Shown here: piece after piece, positions 1-7,808 of the stretch | Position numbering within the stretch: position 1 is the stretch's first letter | Layout: the number at the start of each line of letters is the position of its first letter | Source of the DNA: Acidobacteriaceae bacterium | GTDB lineage: Bacteria > Acidobacteriota > Terriglobia > Terriglobales > Acidobacteriaceae | Assembly: GCA_030037635.1 (NCBI GenBank) | Contig: JASHQH010000041.1 | Location: forward strand, 1 to 40,481 | Length of the DNA: 40,481 bases | Direction: 5' to 3' | Program-made: the position numbers and the translations under genes | The notes under the pieces: generated by a model | The model's input: the letters and a program-made list of their open reading frames with translations, nothing else | What the model was told of the DNA's origin: nothing | The model's database searches: none

Positions 1-1560
1 ACTCGGCATTTCCGCGCGTCGAGACCAGAACAGGTACACCGGAATCCCGAGCAGCACCAGAATCAGCCCGGGCCAGGTGTATTGCGGCTTGTAGCGCAGC
101 AGTGCGGCGCAGATGACGAGCGCCATGACGATGTACAGGATGGGTAGGAACGGATACCCGAATGCCTTGTAGGGCCGCGGCGCCTCCGGCTGCCGGAAGC
201 GCAGCACGAAAAGCCCGGCGATCGTCAGGATATAGAACACAAGCTCCGCAAAAATGATGTAGTCGAGTAACTGGCTGTAAGATCCGGAGACGCAGAGCAG
301 CACCGTCCAGATAGCCTGCACCACCAGCCCGGCGGCCGGAGTCTTGTAGCGTGGATGCAGCTCGCCAACCGAGCGGAAGAAGAGACCGTCGCGCGCCATG
401 GCGTAGTAGGCGCGCGCGCCGGAGAGCGTAATGCCGTTGGCGCAGCCGAAGGTAGAGATCATGATCGCCGCGGCCATCAGGTATCCGCCGACCGAGGGAA
501 AAATCTGCTGTAGCACAACCGAGCCGATGCGGTCCTCTGAGGCGTATTGCACGCCGCGCGCCAGCGCCGTGGTTCCGTGCGGATCGCCGTGCAGCGGAAG
601 CACCATGAGGTACGCGGCGCTGGCCAGGATATAGACGGTCAGCACGAATCCTGTGCCCAGCACCAGCGAGAGCGGCACGTTGCGCCGCGGATGCTTGATT
701 TCTCCCGCCGTAAAAGTGACGCAATTCCAGGAGTCGGCGGAAAAAAGAGAGCCCACCTGGACAATGGCCAGGATGACGATGATGTTCACCATCACGATCG
801 GTCCCTGCGCGCCCACCTGCGCGGGATGTAGCGAATGCCAGCCGGCGTTGCGCCAGAATTCGCTCCAATGTGCGCCAAAGTTGGCCGCGATGGCTGCGCT
901 GTTGCGGCCGATCGTAAATCCCAAAACAATGAGACCGGCCAGCGCCAGCGCTTTGGCCACCGTGAAGACGTTTTGCAGAAGGGCGCCGAACCTTACGCCG
1001 AAGATATTGACCGCCGCCACCAGCAGCACCACGACGATGCCCGCGAGATTTGCGGTGCTCACTCCGATCTCCATGTTGCCCAGCAGCATGGGCCCCACAG
1101 GAATGGGCGGAACGTGCGCAATGTGCCAGAGCCAATGCGTGCTCGACACGGAGGGGAAAAAGACGCCCAGGAACTTGCCGAACGCGACGCACACGGCGGC
1201 GATGGTTCCGGTCTCAATCACCAGGAACAGGGTCCAGCCGTAAAGAAATCCCCACAGCGGGCCCAGCGATTCACGCAGGTAGATGTACTGGCCGCCCGCC
1301 CTGGGCATCATGGCGGCCAGCTCGCCGTAGCTCAGCGCGCAGATCATGGTCATCACCGCGGTGATGACCCATGCGCCCAGGTAGAGCGCGGGCGAATGGG
1401 TAAGGCGCGCAATGTCGCAGTCCACGATGAAGATGCCGCTGCCGATCATCGATCCCACAACGATGGTGGTGGCGCTGAAGAGTCCCAGGCTCTGCACCAG
1501 CTGCGGGCCGGCGCCGGGCTGGGGTTGCGCGGAATCAGGTTGGGTGATCGATGTCGTCAT
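1..1560 (-). CDS. APC-superfamily amino-acid permease (C-terminus cut by window edge)
   Basis: An ATG at 1560 opens 520 codons without a stop, and the gene leaves the window at base 1, so its C-terminus is missing. The product is an inner-membrane protein made almost wholly of hydrophobic helices. Near the N-terminus it has the motif GSMIGSGIF, the unwound first helix that binds substrate in amino acid-polyamine-organocation transporters. After the second helix comes MPRAGGQYIYLRE, another signature of the family. Later segments (FGCANGITLSGAR, then two closing hydrophobic stretches) fit the usual 12-helix plan. The LAT/SteT-like subgroup, which does amino-acid exchange or uptake, is the best match; the exact substrate cannot be read. 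The long open frames on the opposite strand across this region are shadows. It is transcribed away from the tRNA-Leu gene and appears to be monocistronic here. Confidence 0.9.
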   Translation of the reverse strand, partial: MTTSITQPDSAQPQPGAGPQLVQSLGLFSATTIVVGSMIGSGIFIVDCDIARLTHSPALYLGAWVITAVMTMICALSYGELAAMMPRAGGQYIYLRESLGPLWGFLYGWTLFLVIETGTIAAVCVAFGKFLGVFFPSVSSTHWLWHIAHVPPIPVGPMLLGNMEIGVSTANLAGIVVVLLVAAVNIFGVRFGALLQNVFTVAKALALAGLIVLGFTIGRNSAAIAANFGAHWSEFWRNAGWHSLHPAQVGAQGPIVMVNIIVILAIVQVGSLFSADSWNCVTFTAGEIKHPRRNVPLSLVLGTGFVLTVYILASAAYLMVLPLHGDPHGTTALARGVQYASEDRIGSVVLQQIFPSVGGYLMAAAIMISTFGCANGITLSGARAYYAMARDGLFFRSVGELHPRYKTPAAGLVVQAIWTVLLCVSGSYSQLLDYIIFAELVFYILTIAGLFVLRFRQPEAPRPYKAFGYPFLPILYIVMALVICAALLRYKPQYTWPGLILVLLGIPVYLFWSRRAEMPS

Positions 1561-1669
1561 GAAGGGAAGAGTGCAGCGTCTCCCGGCTCGGATTCAGATT
1601 TTGTTTCCTCCGGCCGCAGACGGCACAAAGGAATTTGATCATTAACGTGGCGGAATTTCAATGGGTTAG

Positions 1670-1693
1670 CTGGTGCCCGGAGGGGACTTGAAC
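1670..1693 (-). repeat. Partial copy of the tRNA-Leu 3' end (att-like)
   Basis: These 24 bases repeat, minus one G, the sequence at 1767-1791, which is the CCA end, the 3' acceptor strand and part of the T-arm of the neighbouring tRNA-Leu. The copy has the same orientation and lies 97 bases further downstream of the tRNA. Short duplicates of tRNA 3' ends are what site-specific integrases leave behind, but only about 70 bases separate the two copies and no integrase is visible. Confidence 0.7.
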
Positions 1694-1704
1694 TTGAGCC
1701 GTGC

Positions 1705-1724
1705 TGCGGGCGTCTGAGCCCGCA
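1705..1724. repeat. Perfect 7-bp stem hairpin between the tRNA and its partial copy
   Basis: TGCGGGC (1705-1711) pairs with GCCCGCA (1718-1724) across a six-base loop. It lies just downstream of tRNA-Leu on the minus strand and could help end or process that transcript, but no T-run follows. It may equally be part of a dispersed intergenic repeat; the flanking bases up to about 1765 have that look. Confidence 0.45.
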
Positions 1725-1767
1725 GGCGAAATCCTGAGGAGCGCAGCGACGAAGGACCCGTCGTCTC

Positions 1768-1856
1768 TGGTGCCCGGAGGGGGACTTGAACCCCCACGGC
1801 CGGTTAAGGCCTGCGGATTTTAAGTCCGCTGCGTCTGCCAATTTCGCCATCCAGGC
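1768..1856 (-). tRNA. tRNA-Leu (anticodon UAA)
   Basis: On the minus strand the molecule starts at 1856 with GCCTGGA and ends with TCCGGGC, a discriminator A and an encoded CCA (1770-1768). The acceptor arms pair over seven positions with one U-G pair. The anticodon arm is GCGGA/TCCGC with loop CTTAAAA, giving anticodon UAA (bases 1822-1820), which reads UUA/UUG leucine codons. A long variable arm, as expected for tRNA-Leu, precedes a GC-rich T-arm containing GTTCAAGTC. The length of 86 bases without CCA is normal for this class. Confidence 0.96.
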
Positions 1857-1887
1857 CCGCTTCTATATTATGGGGCCGATTCGGCCC
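1857..1887 (-). promoter_or_regulatory. Probable promoter region of tRNA-Leu with an overlapping dyad
   Basis: Directly upstream of the tRNA the otherwise GC-rich sequence becomes A/T-rich on the minus strand (CATAATATAGA), a good -10 candidate a few bases before the mature 5' end. Immediately upstream, 1873-1887 is an almost perfect 15-base dyad (GGGCCGA, one base, TCGGCCC) lying in the spacer position. No clear -35 is visible. A G+C-rich discriminator (GCGG) follows the -10, as is common for stable-RNA promoters under stringent control. Confidence 0.4.
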
Positions 1888-1969
1888 GATCGCCCGGCCG
1901 GATCGATGATCCGCGATGTTCAGGGCCCACTCGGGTGGCCGTCTAAGGATGGCGAGCGCTTTCCACAGC

Positions 1970-1999
1970 TTGCCCCGGAGCGGCGGCCCCTCGTATCAT
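1970..1999 (+). promoter_or_regulatory. Probable sigma-70 promoter of the pyr operon
   Basis: TTGCCC at 1970-1975 and TATCAT at 1994-1999 are separated by 18 bases and sit just before pyrR (ATG at 2018). The expected transcription start, near 2006, would leave a leader of only about a dozen bases. That is too short for the PyrR-dependent attenuator known from Bacillus. Confidence 0.45.
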
Positions 2000-2017
2000 C
2001 CGGCAAGAGCAAGAATC

Positions 2018-2605
2018 ATGAGTGAAACGGAAAGCAAGGCAGACCTTCGCGTGAAGGGGCGGCTGATGTCCGCCTCGGAGATCGAGCGTACGCTTGTTCG
2101 GCTGGCCCATGAGATTGTGGAGAAGAGCAATGGCAGCGAGGACCTGGCGCTGGTGGGGATCAAGCGGCGCGGCGTTCCGCTCGCGGAGCGGCTCGGCAAA
2201 CTGATTTCAACCATTGAGAAGCGGCCGGTAGACACCGGCGTGCTCGACATCCAGTTCTACCGCGACGATTTGTCCACGTCGGGGGTGCGCCCGGTGGTGA
2301 CGCCTGGCGCCATCGGGTTCGATGTGGAGGGCCGCGACATTGTGATCTGCGACGACGTGCTCTATACAGGCCGTACGGTGCGCGCGGCGATGGATGCGCT
2401 CTTTGACCACGGCCGCCCGCGGCGCGTGCAACTGGCCGTGCTGATTGACCGCGGCCATCGCGAGCTGCCCATTGAGGCAACGTACGTGGGCAAGCATGTT
2501 CCCACCAGCAGCCGTGAGATTATCGAAGTGAAGTTCCAGGAGGTCGACTCGACTGAACAGGTGTTGCTGGTAGAGCGAGTGGATCAACCAGCTGCCGGCG
2601 ACTAG
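2018..2605 (+). CDS. pyrR: Bifunctional pyr operon regulator / uracil phosphoribosyltransferase PyrR
   Basis: The 195-residue product matches the PyrR family in length. Its PRPP-binding loop, VICDDVLYTGRTVRAA, is the type I phosphoribosyltransferase signature, and the DIQFYRDDL segment is also typical. Members bind pyr mRNA in response to UMP/UTP and often retain weak uracil phosphoribosyltransferase activity. I chose the ATG at 2018, which gives MSETESKADLRVKG; an upstream in-frame ATG at 1916 would add residues that do not look like PyrR and would overlap the promoter. It is the first gene of pyrR-pyrB-pyrC, 96 bases ahead of pyrB. I found no convincing PyrR-binding loop followed by a terminator either before it or in the pyrR-pyrB gap, so how it regulates here is open. 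Confidence 0.93.
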   Translation: MSETESKADLRVKGRLMSASEIERTLVRLAHEIVEKSNGSEDLALVGIKRRGVPLAERLGKLISTIEKRPVDTGVLDIQFYRDDLSTSGVRPVVTPGAIGFDVEGRDIVICDDVLYTGRTVRAAMDALFDHGRPRRVQLAVLIDRGHRELPIEATYVGKHVPTSSREIIEVKFQEVDSTEQVLLVERVDQPAAGD

Positions 2606-2701
2606 CCCGCGACGCCTGCGTTCAGCCCCGGGAAAAAGCGAGGAGACGAGAAGCCGATGCCTGCGACCCTGAAGCTGCTCTAACAACCGGACCGAAGCCC
2701 G

Positions 2702-3745
2702 ATGCTTCGGCGACTGAACATGAATCCCGTCGCAAGTCTTGTTCGACGCCAGCTTTCTACGCCTCCCGCGCCCGTCTCCCCATTTCCTTATCATCCCGGC
2801 TCGCTGCTTTCGGTGCTTGATCTCTCGGTACCCGAGGTGAGCGAGCTGCTGATACGCGCCACCGAGCTTGAGAATGAAGACGCCATTCTCCGCGATCACA
2901 CGCTGGCCAAGCGGCGCATCGCCTTGCTCTTTTACGAGTCGTCGACGCGGACGCGCACCAGCTTCGAACTGGCGTGCAAGGCGCTGGGCGCCGACACCAC
3001 GCTGGTCTCAAGCCTGAGCTCGAGCATCGAGAAGGGCGAGTCGCTGAAGGACACGGGACTGACGCTGCGGGCGCTGGGCGCAGAGGCCATTATTCTGCGC
3101 CACAACTCGTCGGGCGCCGCGTGGCTGCTGGAGGAGGCTACACGGTTGCCGGTGGTGAATGCCGGCGACGGCATGCACGAGCATCCAACCCAGGCGCTGC
3201 TGGATCTTCGCACTCTGCTGGCGCATTTGCGGCCGGGGGTTGGCGAGGTCGGCCCAGAAACACTGGCGGGGATCACGGTGAGCATCGTGGGCGACATTCT
3301 GCATAGCCGGGTGGCGCGCTCCAACATGCTGCTGCTGCCGCGCTTGGGCGCGCGCGTGGTACTGTGCGGGCCAAGGGAGCTGCTGCCGGAGCAAGCAGCG
3401 CGGTCAGGTCCAGGCCTTGAGATTGAGCGGGACTTCGATGCTGCGTTGAGGCAATCGCAAGGCGTGATGATGCTCCGCATCCAGGCGGAACGGCTGGCGG
3501 GGCTGCAATTGGATCTGGATGAGTACAAGGCGAGCTATCAGCTGACCGGGCAACGGCTCGCTGCTTATGCGCCCGCGGCGGTAGTGCTGCATCCGGGGCC
3601 GATTATTCGCGGCATGGAGATTACGGCGGGCGTGGCCGATGGGCCGCAATCGGCCATCCTGGAGCAGGTGACCAACGGTTTGGCGATCCGTATGGCGGTG
3701 ATGGAGCGCGCACTCCTCAAAAGCGAGGAAGGAGGACGCGCATGA
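2702..3745 (+). CDS. pyrB: Aspartate carbamoyltransferase catalytic subunit
   Basis: Catalyses carbamoyl phosphate plus L-aspartate to N-carbamoyl-aspartate, the committed step of pyrimidine synthesis, in the cytoplasm. The carbamoyl-phosphate loop SSTRTRTSFEL (residues 80-90) is intact. So are the HPTQALLDL segment and the C-terminal HPGPIIRGMEI, which marks aspartate rather than ornithine transcarbamoylases. At 347 residues it is longer than the usual 300-310 because of an N-terminal extension of about 30 residues. An ATG at 2720 (MNPVASL) would shorten this slightly; neither start has a good ribosome-binding site. The stop overlaps the pyrC start (ATGA at 3742-3745), so the two are translationally coupled. 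No regulatory pyrI follows. Confidence 0.95.
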   Translation: MLRRLNMNPVASLVRRQLSTPPAPVSPFPYHPGSLLSVLDLSVPEVSELLIRATELENEDAILRDHTLAKRRIALLFYESSTRTRTSFELACKALGADTTLVSSLSSSIEKGESLKDTGLTLRALGAEAIILRHNSSGAAWLLEEATRLPVVNAGDGMHEHPTQALLDLRTLLAHLRPGVGEVGPETLAGITVSIVGDILHSRVARSNMLLLPRLGARVVLCGPRELLPEQAARSGPGLEIERDFDAALRQSQGVMMLRIQAERLAGLQLDLDEYKASYQLTGQRLAAYAPAAVVLHPGPIIRGMEITAGVADGPQSAILEQVTNGLAIRMAVMERALLKSEEGGRA

Positions 3746-5037
3746 CGTTGGCCATTTGCGGCGGACGGCTGGTCGATCCGGCAGCGGGAGTGGATGCAAC
3801 CAAGGATCTACTGCTCAAGGATGGACGCGTGGCGGAGATTGCCGGGCCGGGCAAGTTGAAAGAGTTGAACGGCGCTGAGGTGCTGGATGCGACAGGGTTG
3901 ATCGTGACTCCGGGACTGATCGATCTGCACGTGCATCTACGCGAGCCGGGACAGGCCTACAAGGAAACCATCGCAACGGGAACGGCGGCAGCGGCGGCGG
4001 GTGGATTTACGAGCGTGGCGGCGATGCCGAACACCAATCCGGTAAACGACTCGGCGGAGATTACGCGCTGGATGCAGGCGCCGGAGCGGGGCGCACACGT
4101 GAGGGTGTTTCCGATCGCGGCGGCGACACGTGGGTCGAAAGGTGAAACCATCAACGACCTGGCGGCGTTGAAAGGGGCGGGCGCAGTGGCCGTGACCGAT
4201 GACGGCAAGCCCATTTTGAAGGACAGCGTGATGCGTGAGGCGCTCGCCGGCGCGGCGCGAGTGGGGCTGACCGTGATCCAGCACGCCGAGGATACACGCA
4301 TGACGCAGGGCGCGAGCATGAACCTGGGGCCGGTGTCGTTCAAGCTGGGACTGCGAGGAATGCCCGCGGAAGCGGAGACGGGCATTGTAGAGCGCGACAT
4401 TCGCCTGGTGACGGAACTGCGGGAAGCACATCCGCATCTGCACGTGGCGCACTTGTCGACCGCGGGTGCACTGGCTGCGGTGAGGCAGGCGCGGCGCAAC
4501 GGGTTGCGCGTTACGTGCGAGGTGACGCCGCATCATTTCCTGTTGACCGAGGAACATGTGGGACTTTACAACACGCACGCCAAGATGAACCCTCCGCTGC
4601 GCGCGACGGCCGATCGCGACGCGATGATCGAGGGGATTCTAGACGGCGTGGTGGACGCGATTGCGACCGATCACGCGCCCCACGCGATGCATGAGAAGGA
4701 AATTGAATTTGAGCTGGCGCCCAACGGAATCACGGGCCTGGAGACCGCACTGGGACTGAGCTTGCGCTGGCTGCACAAGGAGTGGCGCATGCCGCTGGGG
4801 CGCGTGCTGAGCCTGCTGAGCGCGCAACCGGCCGCGCTATTGGGACTGAAGGGCCGCGGTACCCTGGCCGTGGGAAGCTTTGCCGATGTGGTGGTGTTCG
4901 ATGCCAATGCGGAGTGGACGTATCGCGCGACGGAATCGAAATCGAAAGCCAAAAACACGCCCTTCGATGGGTGGGCAATGCTGGGCAAGGTGCGATGGGC
5001 GATAAGCGAGGGGCGCGTGGCGTACGCGGCGGCTTGA
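3742..5037 (+). CDS. pyrC: Dihydroorotase (type I, multifunctional-complex class)
   Basis: Cyclises N-carbamoyl-aspartate to dihydroorotate, using bound zinc. The 431 residues carry the amidohydrolase metal motif DLHVHLREPG (His63 and His65), then AMPNTNPVND, the DDGKP segment, a histidine in QHAED, HVAHLST, and the catalytic-aspartate motif ATDHAPH near residue 310. Length and motifs fit the class I enzymes that often pair with PyrB. It starts inside the pyrB stop codon (ATGA overlap), which points to stoichiometric expression and possibly to a PyrB-PyrC complex, known in some bacteria. It is the last recognisable pyr gene of this operon. Confidence 0.95.
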   Translation: MTLAICGGRLVDPAAGVDATKDLLLKDGRVAEIAGPGKLKELNGAEVLDATGLIVTPGLIDLHVHLREPGQAYKETIATGTAAAAAGGFTSVAAMPNTNPVNDSAEITRWMQAPERGAHVRVFPIAAATRGSKGETINDLAALKGAGAVAVTDDGKPILKDSVMREALAGAARVGLTVIQHAEDTRMTQGASMNLGPVSFKLGLRGMPAEAETGIVERDIRLVTELREAHPHLHVAHLSTAGALAAVRQARRNGLRVTCEVTPHHFLLTEEHVGLYNTHAKMNPPLRATADRDAMIEGILDGVVDAIATDHAPHAMHEKEIEFELAPNGITGLETALGLSLRWLHKEWRMPLGRVLSLLSAQPAALLGLKGRGTLAVGSFADVVVFDANAEWTYRATESKSKAKNTPFDGWAMLGKVRWAISEGRVAYAAA

Positions 5038-5165
5038 AGGCAGCCGTCAAATAGCAGCTTTCAATTCTCAAGATTGTCAGGGGCGTGCGCCGACACCTAT
5101 GCTGGAGCGGCGGGGCGCAGGCTCCGAACGAGAGAACCAGTCGCTCAAGAGGTCGCGAGCAATCC

Positions 5166-6524
5166 ATGAACAAGCGGGAGTTCTTGAAAACAGCCGGCGC
5201 GCTGGCGGCCGCGAGCGCGTTGGGGCGTGTGGCAAGGAGCAAGCAGGCGGCGATGAATTCCAACACGGCGCGCACGAATTGGGCAGGCAACCTTACCTAC
5301 AGCACGAATAACCTGCAGGCGCCTGCAACTGTGGACGAGGTGCGCGCGGTGGTAAGGAACGCGAGCCAGCTGCGAGCGCTGGGGGCAAGGCACTCGTTCA
5401 GCGCGATCGCCGACAGCACCAGGGAGCAGATTTCGCTGGAGCGGCTGAAAGAGATGACGCTGGACGAAAAGGCGCGCACCGTCACAGTGGGCGGAGGGGT
5501 GACCTATAGCGACCTGGCTCCGTGGCTGAACGCGAAGGGCTACGCGCTGCACAACCTGGCGTCCCTGCCCGGGATTACGGTGGCGGGAGCGTGTGCGACG
5601 GCGACGCATGGAAGCGGGTTGAGGAACGAGAACCTGGCGACAGCGGTGACGGCTCTGGAGTTGGTCACGGGCAGCGGCGATGTGGTGAAGCTGGAGCGTG
5701 GGAAGGATGGCGAGCAGTTCCTGGGAGCGGTGGTGGGACTGGGCACGATGGGTGTGGTAACCCGGACGACACTGGAGCTGCTGCCCACGTACAAGGTGGC
5801 CCAAGCGGTGTACCAGGAACTGGCGTTCGAAGAGCTGGGGCGGCACTTTGAAAAGATTTTCTCCAGCGGCTACAGCGTGAGCGTTTTTACCGACTGGCGG
5901 AATCGCACAGCCGAGCAGGTGTGGGTAAAGCGGCGGCTTGCGGAGGGCGACGCGAACCAGTGGGATCACGAGATGTTCGGCGCAAAATTGGCGACGAAGA
6001 AGCTGCACCCGCTGGCCGGACATCCGACCGAAAGCGTGACGGATCAGCTGGGAGTTCCGGGGCCGTGGTACGACCGGCTGCCGCACTTCCGCATCGGACA
6101 GACGCCTTCGAGCGGGCAGGAACTGCAGTCGGAGTACTTTGTGCCGTGGGAACACGGGTGGGACGCCGTGCAGGCGGTGGAGAAGCTGCATGAAAAGGTC
6201 GGGCCCCATCTTTTTATCACGGAATTGCGGACGGTGGCGGCGGACCGGCTATGGATGAGCATGGCTTACCACAGAGCGTCGCTGGCGATCCACTTCACAT
6301 GGAAGCCGGAGTGGAGCGCGGTGCGGCAGCTGCTGCCGCTGATTGAAGCGCAACTGCGGCCGTTTGCTCCCCGGCCGCATTGGGGCAAGCTGTTCACGCT
6401 GCCGGCGGCGCAACTGGAGCCGTGCTACACGCAGCTGCCACAGTTCCGCGAGCTGGCCGCGCACTTCGATCCGCTGGGCAAGCTCAGGAACGGGTTTGTG
6501 CGGGCGAATCTCTATGCCGGCTGA
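5166..6524 (+). CDS. FAD-dependent alditol/xylitol oxidase-like enzyme, Tat-like signal
   Basis: A VAO-type flavoprotein of 452 residues. An N-terminal FAD-binding domain contains RALGARHSFSAIAD; the histidine there matches the residue that carries FAD covalently in Streptomyces alditol oxidase. ATHGSG follows in the next FAD loop. The C-terminal ARLO domain ends with PHWGKLF and FDPLGKLRNGFV, typical of D-arabinono-1,4-lactone and alditol oxidases. Such enzymes oxidise sugar alcohols such as xylitol or sorbitol to aldoses and release hydrogen peroxide. The start MNKREFLKTAGALAAASALG looks like a Tat signal with KR in place of RR, so export is possible. I chose the ATG at 5166 over an upstream in-frame start at 5085, which would bury that signal. 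It stands alone 128 bases after pyrC. The true substrate is inference. Confidence 0.8.
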   Translation: MNKREFLKTAGALAAASALGRVARSKQAAMNSNTARTNWAGNLTYSTNNLQAPATVDEVRAVVRNASQLRALGARHSFSAIADSTREQISLERLKEMTLDEKARTVTVGGGVTYSDLAPWLNAKGYALHNLASLPGITVAGACATATHGSGLRNENLATAVTALELVTGSGDVVKLERGKDGEQFLGAVVGLGTMGVVTRTTLELLPTYKVAQAVYQELAFEELGRHFEKIFSSGYSVSVFTDWRNRTAEQVWVKRRLAEGDANQWDHEMFGAKLATKKLHPLAGHPTESVTDQLGVPGPWYDRLPHFRIGQTPSSGQELQSEYFVPWEHGWDAVQAVEKLHEKVGPHLFITELRTVAADRLWMSMAYHRASLAIHFTWKPEWSAVRQLLPLIEAQLRPFAPRPHWGKLFTLPAAQLEPCYTQLPQFRELAAHFDPLGKLRNGFVRANLYAG

Positions 6525-6569
6525 AAGCCGAAAAGCTCAAAAATGGTTGACTTGGGCGGCAAGCCATGA

Positions 6570-6611
6570 CATCATCCTTTTGTAGTCTAATTGGAATACA
6601 ATAGGATGGTG
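6570..6611. promoter_or_regulatory. Long inverted repeat, probable autoregulatory operator of the RHH gene
   Basis: ATCCTTTTGTA (6574-6584) is matched at 10 of 11 positions by the reverse complement of TACAATAGGAT (6597-6607), around a 12-base A/T-rich centre; pairing extends further outward at 6573/6608 and 6570-6571/6610-6611. The right arm holds the AGGAT that would serve as ribosome-binding site for the gene at 6617. Ribbon-helix-helix proteins usually repress their own gene through such sites. Confidence 0.6.
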
Positions 6612-6616
6612 ATGGG

Positions 6617-7009
6617 ATGCCGGATACGGAGAAGATCTCGTTCAATATGAGCGCCGTAGACCTGGGTCAAGTTGATCTTTTGGTAAACCAGGGCTTTTAT
6701 TCCAGCCGAACGGACTTCCTGATTGCGGCGGTGCGGCGGCAGATCGACGGCCACGCGGCGACCGTGCAACAGGAGGTGCAGAGAAAATTCATGACCCTGG
6801 GGATGGCGAGTTACGGACGTGAGGACCTGGAAGAGCGTGCGGCAGCAGGAAATCCGATCGAGATCCGCGTGGTTGGGGTGCTGAAAATTGCCGACGACGT
6901 GACGCCGCAGCTGGCACGCGCGGCCATCAAGTCAGTGTCGGTATTTGGGAAGATTCGCGCCAAGCCGGAAGTGGTAGCGGCGCTGTTGTTTCGCAAGAGC
7001 GGCGAGTAG
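6617..7009 (+). CDS. Ribbon-helix-helix (CopG/ParD-like) transcriptional regulator
   Basis: The N-terminal 45 residues have the RHH pattern: a short strand (KISFNMSAVDLGQVDLL), a turn, then a helix through YSSRTDFLIAAVRRQI. Such proteins dimerise, insert the paired strand into the major groove and bind inverted repeats. The rest of the 130 residues (VQQEVQRKFMTLGM onward) is not a typical ParD tail and may bind a ligand or partner. No toxin-like gene lies next to it, so it is more likely a lone regulator than an antitoxin. The start at 6617 follows GGATGGTGATGGG, inside the right arm of the inverted repeat described above. That arrangement would let the protein block its own transcription and translation. 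Targets beyond its own promoter cannot be read. Confidence 0.75.
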   Translation: MPDTEKISFNMSAVDLGQVDLLVNQGFYSSRTDFLIAAVRRQIDGHAATVQQEVQRKFMTLGMASYGREDLEERAAAGNPIEIRVVGVLKIADDVTPQLARAAIKSVSVFGKIRAKPEVVAALLFRKSGE

Positions 7010-7042
7010 AATCTGGCGGTTGCAGAAAGAAGAGCGGCTACG

Positions 7043-7795
7043 ATGAGCGGGGTTCACACCATCTTCGACGACGCGCTGTTTGCTTTGCTGCTGGCAGTTC
7101 CGCTGATTGAGTGGAAGTGGAGCTGGCCGCGGTACCTGGCGCGGCTGAGGAGCGGTGCGCCGGGCGTGCGCGCAAAGTTTTATCGCAACCTGATGGCCGA
7201 GGAGTCGGTTGTGGCGGCCTGCCTGGCGGGCTACTGGGCGATGAAGGCGCGGCCGTGGCAAGCGCTTTTTCTGGTTGGTTCGGCCACGCCGTTGCGGCTG
7301 GGCATTCCACCGCCGTTGCGGCCATGGGCGGGGACGGCCCTGGTTGTGCTGCTGGCGGGATGGATGTTGGCGCAACAACGCGCGCTGGTCGCGCGGCCCG
7401 AGTTGCTGGAGCGGGTGAGGCCAAAGCTGGAGTATGCCGAGCCGCTTTTGCCGCACACCGCACAGGAGCGCAAATTGTTCTGGCTGGTGTCGCTCACCGC
7501 TGGTGTCACCGAAGAGTTTCTTTTCCGAGGGTTCCTGTTCTGGTTTTTGTCGGCGTGGATGGGGCCGTGGTGGGCGGCGCTGGTGAGTTCAGCGATCTTC
7601 GGCGCGGGCCACGTGTACATGGGCTATGCCCAAGTGCCCAAAACTGCGGTCTTTGGGTTGGTGGCGTGCTTTGTGGCGCTGGCTTCGGCATCGCTTTGGC
7701 CGGCGATGCTTTTGCATGCATTCGCCGACTGGAATTCGGGCGAGTTGAGTTTCAGGGTGTTAAGGGAAGCAGGCTCGGTATCAAGCAGCCAATGA
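7043..7795 (+). CDS. CPBP-family intramembrane metalloprotease
   Basis: A polytopic membrane protein of 250 residues with the three motifs of the CAAX protease / bacteriocin-processing (Abi) family: EEFLFR (Glu157, Glu158 and Arg162), FGAGHVY (His190), and HAFADW near the C-terminus. These line the active site of glutamate-type intramembrane proteases such as Rce1. In bacteria members process peptides, confer bacteriocin immunity or act as scaffolds; nothing nearby tells which. The start ATG at 7043 follows a weak purine-rich site (AGAAGAG). It lies 33 bases after the RHH gene on the same strand and could be co-transcribed with it. It converges on the minus-strand gene ending at 7809, with only 13 bases between them. 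Confidence 0.85.
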   Translation: MSGVHTIFDDALFALLLAVPLIEWKWSWPRYLARLRSGAPGVRAKFYRNLMAEESVVAACLAGYWAMKARPWQALFLVGSATPLRLGIPPPLRPWAGTALVVLLAGWMLAQQRALVARPELLERVRPKLEYAEPLLPHTAQERKLFWLVSLTAGVTEEFLFRGFLFWFLSAWMGPWWAALVSSAIFGAGHVYMGYAQVPKTAVFGLVACFVALASASLWPAMLLHAFADWNSGELSFRVLREAGSVSSSQ

Positions 7796-7808
7796 GCGGT
7801 TGCGGCAA

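Noticed and set aside
431..1645. Several plus-strand open frames across the first 1.6 kb
   Set aside because: They lie antisense to the amino-acid permease, which is open over 520 codons with clear family motifs. Their translations are Arg/Ala/Pro-rich and without family likeness.
1557..1850. Minus-strand open frame beginning MAKLADAADLKSAG
   Set aside because: It runs through the tRNA-Leu gene. Proteins beginning MAKLADA are a well-known false translation of tRNA-Leu sequences.
2606..2701. Possible PyrR-binding leader between pyrR and pyrB
   Set aside because: A purine-rich stretch (GCGAGGAGACGAG) only loosely recalls the PyrR loop, and no stem or terminator fits around it.
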